Notes: generated by a model not told the origin, from the sequence alone. A DNA stretch of 18,620 nucleotides from Collinsella aerofaciens (GCA_021641225.1 JAJWXI010000003.1:20238-38857), one strand, 5' to 3'. Positions 1 through 6,163 are shown, numbered from the stretch's first letter. Program-made: numbers and translations.

Positions 1-13
1 GCTACCCTGGCCC

Positions 14-190
14 GTAGATCGGCCCCCTTGCCACAAAAGGGGCCCATCTACTACGTTAACGCGGATAGCCCCGACCATGCCGAAAAATGAGAAAACAAAA
101 CCGCAGGTAGACGGCTTGCCGATTTTCAAAAAAGCCGGTTATGGTTGACCCCTACGGCTTAAACGTAGTAGATAGCCCATTTTCGTGGCA
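14..190. repeat. Gene-free region with nested inverted repeats
   Basis: No convincing gene is seen in the first 318 bases. Positions 14-29 pair with 36-51 to form a hairpin (GTAGAT, one mismatch, GGCCCC, one mismatch, TT). The same ATCTACTACGTT sequence at 46-57 recurs inverted at 162-173. The similarity extends to about 28-57 against 162-190, including GCC, TTTT and GTGGCA blocks, with several mismatches. The 100 bases between hold no open frame of note. This looks like a decayed dispersed repeat or small inverted-repeat element. It may instead be the structured 3' region of a gene left of the window. Confidence 0.45.
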
Positions 191-224
191 CAGCACTCCC
201 CCATCCCTAACTGGCACCCTGAGA

Positions 225-294
225 CCACAAAAATAGCGGTGAAATGCGGACTGTTTGCGCCACCTGGGCAGCAAAACAATCCGTATTTCACCGC
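225..294 (-). terminator. Rho-independent terminator of the HIT gene, repeat-family type
   Basis: On the minus strand, bases 294-274 pair with 256-236 over 21 positions, with two non-Watson-Crick pairs. The stem is followed by a T-rich run (TATTTTTGT, 235-227). It lies 25 bases after the stop of the HIT gene. The outer stem (TTGCGGTGAAATA) and the flanking CTTATCAG recur in the terminator at 9014-9086, while the inner stem and loop differ. It is therefore both a terminator and a member of a dispersed repeat family. Confidence 0.75.
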
Positions 295-318
295 AACTGA
301 TAAGGGGACGAAGGGTTC

Positions 319-753
319 TTACAGGTTGGCGATGATTGCCTGGGCGATCTCGTCGTACTGAGCCGGCTCGAACGTGACGCGACCGGGGTTCATGGCAAAC
401 ACGTCGCCAAACTCAAACGGGTCGTCCTTGTACTTGGGGACGATATGCACATGCAGGTGATGCATGGTGTCGCCGTAGGCACCAAAGTTGATCTTGTCGG
501 GGTTGAACGCCTTGTGCAGCGCAGCTGCGACGTGACGTACATCGGCCATAAAGGCGGCAGCGTCCTCCTCGGACAAGCAGGAGATGTCGTCGACGTGCTG
601 CTTAGAGGCCACGATCACGCGACCCTTGTGGCTCTGCTCCTTAAACAAGATGAGCTTGCTGGCGGGCAGGTCGAGCATGGGGATGCCAAAGGCATCGACG
701 AGCGTGTCGTCGGTCCCGCACATGCAGTACGAGCAATCGGTGTGCTGTTCCAT
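319..753 (-). CDS. HIT-family nucleotide hydrolase
   Basis: The product is a 144-residue histidine-triad protein, probably a soluble cytoplasmic hydrolase of nucleoside phosphoramidates or dinucleotides. The catalytic triad is plain: HHLHVHIVPK with His99, His101 and His103, preceded by NFGAYGD as in Hint/Fhit-like proteins. CSYCMC near the N-terminus (residues 7-12) may bind zinc, as in many bacterial HIT proteins. A longer frame reaches 891, but ATG at 753 is preferred: it has GAAAGGA six bases upstream and the family similarity begins there. It diverges from the membrane-protein gene at 1245 across a shared region with three palindromic operator candidates. The substrate cannot be told from sequence. 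Confidence 0.92.
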   Translation of the reverse strand: MEQHTDCSYCMCGTDDTLVDAFGIPMLDLPASKLILFKEQSHKGRVIVASKQHVDDISCLSEEDAAAFMADVRHVAAALHKAFNPDKINFGAYGDTMHHLHVHIVPKYKDDPFEFGDVFAMNPGRVTFEPAQYDEIAQAIIANL

Positions 754-861
754 GGTGATCCTTTCGATCCGGGTGAAAGCGTTCGCCGCAATGCGACCGA
801 CGGGCGCAACCAAGCTGCCCGGCAGTCCACGACGAACACACGATGCGCTCTCCAACCGTTG

Positions 862-875
862 CGAAATCGGTTTCG
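862..875 (-). promoter_or_regulatory. LacI-type operator, copy 1
   Basis: CGAAATCGGTTTCG on the plus strand reads CGAAACCGATTTCG on the minus strand. This is the same 14-mer, in the same orientation relative to its gene, as the copy at 988-1001 facing the membrane-protein gene. Arms CGAAA/TTTCG around a central CG are typical of LacI-family operators. It sits just downstream of weak minus-strand -10 candidates (TATCAT at 895-890, CATACT at 881-876), as expected for repression of the HIT gene. The cognate regulator is not in the window. Confidence 0.6.
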
Positions 876-917
876 AGTATGTCCTTGCCATGATACCGCC
901 AACGAGTTGTTGCGATT

Positions 918-933
918 AGGTGAACGTTCACCT
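918..933. promoter_or_regulatory. TGAACGTT-type palindromic operator
   Basis: AGGTGAACGTTCACCT is a perfect 16-bp palindrome centred on CG, the form bound by LacI-family repressors. It lies midway between the HIT gene and the membrane-protein gene, upstream of the plus-strand -35 region. The same core is found before kduD (5031-5043, 5121-5132) and before the GH105 gene (12590-12605, 12631-12646). This is the basis for placing this divergent pair in the same putative uronate regulon. Confidence 0.65.
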
Positions 934-949
934 TTTTATTATTTTTCTC

Positions 950-977
950 TTTGCAAAAGGAATCCCGTGCGTATACT
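950..977 (+). promoter_or_regulatory. Putative promoter of the YczE/YitT-like gene
   Basis: A -10 box TATACT at 972-977 is preceded by TTTGCA at 950-955 with a 16-base spacer (or TTGCAA at 951-956 with 15). Transcription would start near 984, directly at the operator at 988-1001. It would give an untranslated leader of about 260 bases before the start codon at 1245. Confidence 0.5.
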
Positions 978-987
978 AAGGCTCAAA

Positions 988-1001
988 CGAAACCGATTTC
1001 G
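988..1001 (+). promoter_or_regulatory. LacI-type operator, copy 2
   Basis: CGAAACCGATTTCG, extended to arms AACGAAA/TTTCGTT (986-1003), has one mismatched pair beside the central CG. It begins 10 bases after the -10 box at 972-977, so a bound repressor would cover the transcription start. Its centre is 126 bp from the centre of copy 1, close to twelve turns of B-DNA, which would suit a repressor-held loop. Confidence 0.62.
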
Positions 1002-1011
1002 TTAAGCGTGA

Positions 1012-1216
1012 GCAATAGGATGCTAAGACGCACCCTACCATCTTGGCATCCTATTGCCCACGTCCTGTCATTCACTTTTCTCCCGTCTCGTTGGCCCTTC
1101 AGTCCCATTCCGGCACAGCGAGACATTTCCTAGACGACTGACCGTGGGGCCGGCTTTTCTGCTTTTACAGCAGTGCCTCCGATAACCCTCTTTTGCCGGC
1201 CCAGGTCAGCCTTTTT
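1012..1216 (+). ncRNA. Candidate structured 5' leader with terminator-like end
   Basis: Three consecutive stem-loops fill the leader of the YczE/YitT-like gene. The first pairs 1012-1023 with 1046-1057 and extends inward (AAGA 1025-1028 with TCTT 1041-1044). The second pairs GTCTCG 1085-1090 with CGAGAC 1119-1124. The third pairs CTGACC 1138-1143 with GGTCAG 1204-1209 and GGGCCGGC 1147-1154 with GCCGGCCC 1195-1202. It encloses a small hairpin (CTGCT 1159-1163 with AGCAG 1169-1173) and ends in CCTTTTTATT. The ribosome-binding site follows about 11 bases later. This layout is that of a riboswitch or attenuator. I do not recognise a known class. Confidence 0.45.
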
Positions 1217-1244
1217 ATTCACAACCGAAAGGACGGGCAGCAAT

Positions 1245-1925
1245 ATGCGACCGCTCATCATCATGAATGGCGAGAAGATCGATTGGTGCCACACCGTCAT
1301 TAGGATGCTGATGTATCTGGCGGGCGTCGCGACACTTGCCCTCGGCATGAGCATTCAGACCGCATCGGGCCTGGGCGTCGCCGCGCTTACCTGTTTTGCC
1401 ACAACGCTGTCCATGCTCACCGGCAAGACGCTCGGCTTTTGGATCACCGCGACCTACGTCGCATACATCGCCGCGCAGGCAGCCATCTTGCGCCGCGAGT
1501 TTCAGCTGCGCATTTTGCTCGAGCTCTTTTTCTCAACGCTGATCGGCGGCTTTACCGACTTCTTTATGAGCGTTAACCCTCTGCATCCCACCGCACTACC
1601 GGCACAGGTCGCGACCATGCTGCTCTCGCTTGCCATCACCGCGTTTGGCGTGAGCCTCGTCGTCAACATGGGCGTCGTTCCCAACGCGCCCGACGGCCTG
1701 GTGCAGGTCATTGCTGAAAAACTCAAACGCCGCTTTGGCGATGTGAAGGTCGTATTCGATTGCTCGCATGTCGCCGCCTCGCTCGCGCTGTCGTTGGTCT
1801 TTATGCACAACCTGGGCGGCTTTGGCGTCACGACCGCCATTTCCGCATTGTTCCTGGGCCATGTCATCAACGTCGCCAACAAGCTGTTCGCCCAGCGCTT
1901 TATTCGCGCGGCATTCGGAAAATAG
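1245..1925 (+). CDS. YczE/YyaS/YitT-like integral membrane protein
   Basis: The product is a 226-residue membrane protein with about five hydrophobic segments (roughly residues 18-36, 44-80, 90-108, 120-142 and 172-205). LALGMSIQTASGLGVAALT near the start of the membrane region and PNAPDGLVQVI...RFGDVKV later match the YczE/YitT-like family, whose molecular role is unknown; transport is only a guess. ATG at 1245 is chosen over the in-frame start at 1173 because AAAGGA lies upstream and the longer N-terminus falls inside the leader structure. Operator palindromes of two kinds and a long structured leader precede it, so expression is probably controlled both at initiation and by RNA structure. 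Confidence 0.85.
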   Translation: MRPLIIMNGEKIDWCHTVIRMLMYLAGVATLALGMSIQTASGLGVAALTCFATTLSMLTGKTLGFWITATYVAYIAAQAAILRREFQLRILLELFFSTLIGGFTDFFMSVNPLHPTALPAQVATMLLSLAITAFGVSLVVNMGVVPNAPDGLVQVIAEKLKRRFGDVKVVFDCSHVAASLALSLVFMHNLGGFGVTTAISALFLGHVINVANKLFAQRFIRAAFGK

Positions 1926-1950
1926 CGCCACCGCAAGAACCCGCGAGCAA

Positions 1951-2020
1951 CGCTATACGTTGCTATATCTCACTATACGTTGCTATATCTTGCTATACTT
2001 TGCTATAACTTGCTATATCT
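1951..2020 (+). repeat. Seven tandem 10-bp CTATA repeats
   Basis: Seven exact 10-bp units run without gap: CGCTATACGT, TGCTATATCT, CACTATACGT, TGCTATATCT, TGCTATACTT, TGCTATAACT, TGCTATATCT. CTATA is invariant in all seven. The array ends 5 bases before the ribosome-binding site (AAAGG, 2026-2030) of the ATPase gene. The units also make promoter-like sequence, for example TTGCTA at 1990-1995 and TATATC at 2014-2019 with 18 bases between. A 10-bp period puts each unit on the same helical face, as expected for cooperative binding of a protein, possibly the ATPase itself through its winged helix. Confidence 0.85.
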
Positions 2021-2038
2021 TGAGCAAAGGTGGCTCAC

Positions 2039-3130
2039 ATGCAAACAAACCCTTTTAAGCCCACAGCAGGCAAAACACCTCCCACGATTATCGGCCGCGA
2101 GGACGTGCTCGAGGAATTCAACGAGGGATTAGTCAACGGGCCCGGTGCCCCGGGGCGCCTCACGCGCATTGCCGGCGTCCGCGGAACCGGCAAAACGGTC
2201 CTCCTCGACGAGTGCGCGCGTCTAGCCCAAGATCGCGGTTGGACCGTTATAAAAGAAGTCGCAACCGAAGGGCTCTGCCAGCGCATTCTTGAACAACTGC
2301 AACCCAAGCTCCAAGCCAAGCATGCCAGATTCGAACCCGCCGTCGCCGGCATATCTCTCGGTAGCATAGACATTGAGCGAATTGGCCCTTCCCTGCGCGA
2401 TGCCATGGGACAAGCAATCGCTAAAAACGGAAACGGACTGCTCATCACCCTCGACGAAGTCCAAGATGCCGAGCTCGAAGAAGTCCGGACACTCTCCATT
2501 GCGATTCAGCAGGTTATCGGCGAAGACCTTGATATCGCCTTCGTTTTTGCAGGACTGCCTTCGATGATCGAAAGCGTCATCAACGGCAAAACGCTCACGT
2601 TTCTGCGCCGCGCCCTCCCCTTCGACCTTAAAGCCGTAGCAGTATCCGAGGTGTCATACTCTCTGGAAGAGACCATCGAAGCATCTGGCATGGAGCTCAA
2701 GCCCGGCATCGCCAGCCAACTTGCCGAGGCGACACAGGGCTATCCTTTTATGATTCAGCTCGTTGGATACTACGCATGGCAGCTAGCGAAACGCGCGCAT
2801 ACAACGGTTATCGGAGAAGAAGAGGCATGCCGCGGCATTGCAACGGCGCGCGAGCGTTTCTGCGCCATGGTGATTGAGCCCGCGCTGCAGCGCATTCCAC
2901 CCACATGCATTGCCTATCTTTTGAGCATGGCTTCGCTGGGACAGACATGTTCAACCAGCATGGTTGCCGACGACTTAAACAAGACGCCTCAGCAGGTGAG
3001 CTCCATCCGTAGCCGACTGCTCAGAGAGTCGATTATCGAGGCACCTTCGTACGGCAAGATATCGTTTGCCATCCCCTACATGCGCGACTACCTCAACGAA
3101 CACAAAGCCGAACTGGAAGCTGAGCTGTAG
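2039..3130 (+). CDS. Orc1/Cdc6-like AAA+ ATPase with C-terminal winged helix
   Basis: The product is a soluble 363-residue P-loop ATPase. Walker A is GVRGTGKT (residues 46-53) and Walker B is LLITLDE (about 135-141). A sensor-1-like segment is FVFAGLP (about 169-175), and a helical lid with GYPFMIQL follows near 235-242. The C-terminal 75 residues look like a winged helix (VADDLNKTPQQVSSIRSRLL). This is the plan of archaeal-type and Orc1/Cdc6-related AAA proteins common in Actinobacteria; the role of such proteins is mostly unknown. ATG at 2039 is preferred to GTG at 2030 because AAAGG is eight bases upstream. A 10-bp tandem repeat lies directly in front. No replication, partition or defence partner is adjacent, so function is left open. 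Confidence 0.85.
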   Translation: MQTNPFKPTAGKTPPTIIGREDVLEEFNEGLVNGPGAPGRLTRIAGVRGTGKTVLLDECARLAQDRGWTVIKEVATEGLCQRILEQLQPKLQAKHARFEPAVAGISLGSIDIERIGPSLRDAMGQAIAKNGNGLLITLDEVQDAELEEVRTLSIAIQQVIGEDLDIAFVFAGLPSMIESVINGKTLTFLRRALPFDLKAVAVSEVSYSLEETIEASGMELKPGIASQLAEATQGYPFMIQLVGYYAWQLAKRAHTTVIGEEEACRGIATARERFCAMVIEPALQRIPPTCIAYLLSMASLGQTCSTSMVADDLNKTPQQVSSIRSRLLRESIIEAPSYGKISFAIPYMRDYLNEHKAELEAEL

Positions 3131-3155
3131 AGGCGCCAATACCCCAGAGGGCAGC

Positions 3156-3184
3156 AGGCCCCAAGCCAACAAAGGCTTGGGCCT
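3156..3184. terminator. Stem-loop between convergent genes
   Basis: CCCAAGCC (3160-3167) pairs with GGCTTGGG (3174-3181), with AGG/CCT extending the stem past a bulged C. It lies between the convergent ATPase and AlbA_2-type genes. Neither side has a clear T-run, so termination is plausible from position but not proven. Confidence 0.35.
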
Positions 3185-3208
3185 GTGTAGCAATATGGCT
3201 CTTTTGGC

Positions 3209-4462
3209 CTATGCGCGCTCGTATTTCGTGGCGCGTCCCGTCCCCTGCTTTACAATCGCGTTTCGTTTGAGCAGAGATTCGAGTGCCGCCAGCGTCCGGG
3301 TGCGACTCAGCCCCGTCTGCTTCTCAATCTCACTTCGCGACATAATTCGTCCGCCCGACAAGGCCTTAAGAACCTGAACCTCTTCCTTAGACCCCTCAAA
3401 GGCATCGGTAACGGGCAACGTGACAACCACCATGCCGCCACGAACATCAAAGATCGGCTGATTGATCGAATCGCGATAGGCACGCCTAATGCGCGCAATT
3501 CCCGTTCCAAACTTTTCGATATAGTCCAGCTTTAAGAAGACCTCGGCAACGATGGGGTTTCTGAGTACGGATATCTGTCCATACAGGTATTGCTCCGTCG
3601 TCAAGCCGGCGGGCAGCGATCCCGGCGAAGTCACAACGACACGGTCATTGTACAGGGCAACCTGAACATTCGCTTGCACATCCCACGTCCGATGTACCAG
3701 AGCATTTGCGACCGCCTCGCGAAATGCCTCGAGGGGAATCCGGTCGGTCTGAACGCGCTCAAATCCTTCGATGCGCTCATAACGATAGTAGCGTGCGAAC
3801 ATGGCCACCGCTCTATCCACCTGCTCAATTGCAGACAGGCCCGTCGCCGTCTCACGATCTAAGAGAACGTCCTCGGTGTCGCCAAAGCGAACGCAATCGA
3901 TGCCCGGAAATTCGTTTTCATCCGCCAATATCGCCGCAGCATTGGTATAGCCTTCTTTGCCGAGCAAACGGAGCGTTCGCATAATATCCGGCGTGAGCTC
4001 AGAAATGCCCAGATGTTCAATACACTTGCGCTCGAGCGTATGAAAGCTCAGGTTCTGGCGAGCCGACGTGAGTGCATCGAACGTTAGGTTGCTGCCTTCG
4101 AGCGTCAGCCTGCCGTACTCAAGACGGTCGACCTCTACCGTCGCCGAATCATTTCGCCTATAGGCCCTCCCCTTGCTTCGATAGGGCTTGTCCTGCCCCT
4201 CATAAACCGTAAGAGTTACAGTCCCGTGTTTCTCGTCGGGCTCGAGCGAGTAGCGGGGCGCGGGGTCTAGGCTGTCATTAATCATGTTTTCGATGCGCAG
4301 GCACGCCGCGACCGGGTCTGCAAGACCGACTGCAACGCCTTCGTCGTCAACGCCAAACTCTATCTTGCCCGTCCCGTAGTTTGCATAGGCGCTCACCGTT
4401 TTAAGAAACGTCGGCGTTATGCTCTCCTTGTATTCGACGGTAGGGCTCTCCCTGACAACCAT
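3209..4462 (-). CDS. AlbA_2/GHKL-type ATP-binding DNA-binding regulator
   Basis: The 417-residue product has an N-terminal AlbA_2 (Schlafen-like) domain (about 5-115; VEYKESI, YRSKGRAYRRNDS). A GHKL-type ATPase domain of the divergent HATPase_c_4 kind spans about 240-350, with an N-box FREAVANALVHR (247-258) and a glycine box EKFGTGI (316-322). A C-terminal winged helix follows (about 358-417; RSEIEKQTGLSRTRT). Such proteins are usually labelled ATP-binding or RecG-like and are thought to be DNA-binding regulators; none has a settled ligand. ATG at 4462 is chosen over GTG at 4468 because AGAGGGG lies eight bases before the ATG. The gene is monocistronic and faces four palindromes at 4507-4632, strongly suggesting self-regulation. 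Confidence 0.85.
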   Translation of the reverse strand: MVVRESPTVEYKESITPTFLKTVSAYANYGTGKIEFGVDDEGVAVGLADPVAACLRIENMINDSLDPAPRYSLEPDEKHGTVTLTVYEGQDKPYRSKGRAYRRNDSATVEVDRLEYGRLTLEGSNLTFDALTSARQNLSFHTLERKCIEHLGISELTPDIMRTLRLLGKEGYTNAAAILADENEFPGIDCVRFGDTEDVLLDRETATGLSAIEQVDRAVAMFARYYRYERIEGFERVQTDRIPLEAFREAVANALVHRTWDVQANVQVALYNDRVVVTSPGSLPAGLTTEQYLYGQISVLRNPIVAEVFLKLDYIEKFGTGIARIRRAYRDSINQPIFDVRGGMVVVTLPVTDAFEGSKEEVQVLKALSGGRIMSRSEIEKQTGLSRTRTLAALESLLKRNAIVKQGTGRATKYERA

Positions 4463-4500
4463 GTTCACTGCCCCTCTCTTTTCATACTTATCTAACCCAT

Positions 4501-4632
4501 ATTATAAGACGAAAACCGTTTGCGTACGGTTTATAACCAGACGCAAACGGTTTTCGTCTGGTTTGCGTACGGAAATGAGACGTAAATTTCACTTTCGTAC
4601 TGACAAACGCCAGACGCAACATGCTTTCGTCT
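4501..4632 (-). promoter_or_regulatory. Promoter with four-palindrome operator array
   Basis: The minus strand carries TATAAT at 4506-4501, 38 bases before the start codon at 4462. Immediately upstream come four related imperfect palindromes of 21-23 bp at 4507-4527, 4539-4559, 4578-4600 and 4612-4632. All fit AGACGnAA(A) at the left and TTTnCGT(C/A)(T/C) at the right. Sites 1 and 2 are inverted copies of each other, giving perfect 19-bp arms (4507-4525 with 4541-4559). Starts are 32, 39 and 34 bp apart. Site 1 lies where a repressor would block the polymerase. No clear -35 box is seen. Confidence 0.7.
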
Positions 4633-4657
4633 GGCAATACGTCTGCAATCCAAACGA

Positions 4658-4693
4658 AAAGAGCCCCGAGCTCGTATGAACTCGGGGCTCTTT
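4658..4693. terminator. Bidirectional rho-independent terminator
   Basis: AAAGAGCCCCGAG (4658-4670) pairs perfectly with CTCGGGGCTCTTT (4681-4693) around a 10-base loop. The ends are short A and T runs on the two strands. It separates the operator array from the broken regulator and the kduD region. Confidence 0.7.
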
Positions 4694-4749
4694 GTGCCGC
4701 GCATCTATGAGAGGAGGAATTCGATGCGTACGGGCGCTACTCCATGTAG

Positions 4750-4973
4750 CCACCCTGGAATGGTGGCAACCTCATTGTCCCCCGCCTGATGGGCGTGCTC
4801 AAGGCATCCGTTCCCCTCTTTATCGACGTTACGGGCAAAAAGCTCGTCGAGGAGACCATCCGCACACACCGCGGCGTGGCGACGCCATCGAGGCGCGCAA
4901 CCCCACCGCCGCGCACGATGCGATGTATCTGCACCTGGTCTACAACCGCAACATGATCGCGGAAGGCGCATAG
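4750..4973 (+). pseudogene. Remnant of a GntR/FadR-type regulator (FCD domain), frameshifted
   Basis: One frame (4750-4872) encodes GNLIVPRLMGVLKASVPLF and, after a short stretch, LVEETIRTHR. The next frame (4881-4973) encodes DAIEARNPTAAHDAMYLHL and a short tail ending at TAG 4971-4973. Joined, these match the C-terminal half of an FCD domain (GN.L...L; H..I..AI....A...M..HL), the ligand-binding domain of FadR/UxuR-type GntR regulators. The eight bases between CGC 4870-4872 and GAC 4881 are one short of three codons, consistent with a 1-bp deletion. A stop (TAG 4747-4749) precedes the homology, and the DNA-binding domain is missing. Such regulators often control hexuronate genes, which fits its place before kduD. 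Confidence 0.65.
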
Positions 4974-5030
4974 GCGGAAAGCGAGTAGAGGGCATCGCAA
5001 CAACCAATTTCAACCGTTCACCTTTTAAAA

Positions 5031-5043
5031 GTGAACGTTCACC
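5031..5043. promoter_or_regulatory. TGAACGTT-type operator upstream of kduD
   Basis: GTGAACGTTCACC contains the perfect palindrome GTGAACGTTCAC (5031-5042), identical in core to 918-933. A further inverted CGTTCAC at 5015-5021 pairs with GTGAACG (5031-5037) around CTTTTAAAA and may be a half-site. The operator lies about 42 bp upstream of the presumed -10 box of the kduD promoter. Confidence 0.65.
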
Positions 5044-5084
5044 TATTTTTAGGAGAATAGAGGCGTTAATTCCTTCACTTCTCC

Positions 5085-5132
5085 TATACTGAGCTTGTAT
5101 TAGAAGCAAGACTTATATAGATGAACGTTTCT
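5085..5132 (+). promoter_or_regulatory. Putative kduD promoter and downstream operator
   Basis: TATACT at 5085-5090 is the best -10 candidate; no good -35 box is visible at 16-18 bases upstream. ATGAACGTTTCT at 5121-5132 resembles the TGAACGTT operator (compare 12590-12605). It lies between the presumed start of transcription and the ribosome-binding site. Its centre is 90 bp from that of the upstream site at 5031-5042, so a repressor could bridge the promoter. Confidence 0.45.
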
Positions 5133-5147
5133 TTTGAAAGGATCGCT

Positions 5148-5957
5148 ATGTCTGATCTTATGGACAGCTTCCGCCTGGATGGCAAGGTCGCGCTCGTAAC
5201 CGGCGCCACCTATGGCATTGGCATGGCCATTGCCGATGCGCTCGGCGAGGCCGGCGCCAAGATCGCCTTTAACGCACGTCACGCCGACAAGGTCGCCGAG
5301 GCCGAGAAGCACTACCGCGAGCTTGGTTTTGAGGCTCACGGCTACGTGGCCGACGTCACCGACGAGGCTGTCGTCGCCGAGCTCGTCGCCAAGATCGAGG
5401 CCGATTTTGGCACCACGCCCGATATCCTGGTCAACAACGCTGGTGTTATCCAGCGCACCCCCATGCTCGACATGAGCGCCGAGGACTTCCGTCGCGTCGT
5501 CGACATCGACCTTAACGCCCCGTTCATCGTGTCCAAGGCCTGCCTGCCCGGCATGATCGCCAAAGGTCACGGCAAGATCATCAACATCTGCTCGATGATG
5601 AGCGAGCTCGGCCGCGAGACCATCGCCGGCTACGCCGCCGCTAAGGGCGGTCTGAAGATGCTCACCAAGAACATCTGCTCCGAGTTTGGCGAGGCCAACA
5701 TCCAGTGCAACGGCATTGGGCCTGGCTACATCGCCACGCCGCAGACCGCACCGCTGCGCGAGACGCAGCCCGACGGCAGCCGTCACCCGTTTGACCAGTT
5801 CATCATCGCAAAGACGCCGGCCGCCCGTTGGGGCACGCCCGAGGACCTGAAGGGCCCCGCCGTGTTCCTGGCTTCTGACGCCTCGAACTTCGTCAACGGC
5901 CACATTCTGTACGTGGACGGCGGCATACTCGCATACATCGGCAAACAGCCGCAGTAA
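5148..5957 (+). CDS. kduD: 2-dehydro-3-deoxy-D-gluconate 5-dehydrogenase (KduD/DhuD-type SDR)
   Basis: The product is a 269-residue cytoplasmic short-chain dehydrogenase. It probably reduces 2,5-diketo-3-deoxygluconate to 2-keto-3-deoxygluconate (KDG) with NAD(P)H, in breakdown of unsaturated uronates from pectin. The Rossmann glycine motif is TGATYGIG (18-25), the NNAG motif is at 96-99, and the catalytic Ser149, Tyr162 and Lys166 are present (ICSMMSELG, GYAAAKGG). Length suits KduD and gluconate 5-dehydrogenase, which are close relatives; context favours KduD. ATG 5148 has GAAAGGA at a good distance, so the longer frame from 5121 is rejected; that ATG lies inside the operator. It is followed by the DhuI-like isomerase gene, its expected partner. 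Confidence 0.82.
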   Translation: MSDLMDSFRLDGKVALVTGATYGIGMAIADALGEAGAKIAFNARHADKVAEAEKHYRELGFEAHGYVADVTDEAVVAELVAKIEADFGTTPDILVNNAGVIQRTPMLDMSAEDFRRVVDIDLNAPFIVSKACLPGMIAKGHGKIINICSMMSELGRETIAGYAAAKGGLKMLTKNICSEFGEANIQCNGIGPGYIATPQTAPLRETQPDGSRHPFDQFIIAKTPAARWGTPEDLKGPAVFLASDASNFVNGHILYVDGGILAYIGKQPQ

Positions 5958-5970
5958 GGAAACTGGGCGA

Positions 5971-6079
5971 GGCGGTCGGCAGTTAAGTCTGCTGCTCGGA
6001 CAGTCCTGCGCAAGACGGAAAGCACATTAAGTGCTTCCTTTGCGTGCGGAACTCGCGACAGACTTAACTACCGACCGCC
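5971..6079. repeat. 110-base imperfect hairpin element between kduD and the isomerase gene
   Basis: Terminal arms 5971-5991 and 6059-6079 are 21 bp and complementary but for one pair. Inside, GGAAAGCAC (6017-6025) pairs with GTGCTTCC (6031-6038) with one bulge around ATTAA. The segments between also pair in part, so the whole piece can fold as one long hairpin. No T-run follows on either strand. It may be a small inverted-repeat (MITE- or BIME-like) element, or an mRNA-processing hairpin that sets the ratio of the two proteins. Confidence 0.7.
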
Positions 6080-6163
6080 CGCATGGCTCATCGCGGGTTG
6101 GTTTTGCCGCCGTCCGCGCACAGAAACAAAAAACTGGAAAATTATGTTGAAAGGTTAACTCAA

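Noticed and set aside
1951..2020. Possible CRISPR array
   Set aside because: The units are 10 bp and contiguous, with no spacers and no cas genes nearby.
2039..4462. A two-gene defence island (AAA+ ATPase plus AlbA_2 protein)
   Set aside because: The genes converge, have separate regulatory arrays and no effector nuclease, transmembrane or toxin domain; there is no evidence of a joint system.
4692..4973. Apparent intact plus-strand gene of 93 codons
   Set aside because: Only its last third matches the FCD domain; the preceding part matches in another frame. It is treated as a pseudogene remnant.
5100..5903. Minus-strand open frame of 267 codons
   Set aside because: It is the complement of kduD, which has the complete SDR motif set; the antisense translation is Gly/Asp/Val-rich filler.
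5971..6079. Terminator between kduD and the isomerase gene
   Set aside because: No T-run follows on either strand, and the two genes are expected to be expressed together.
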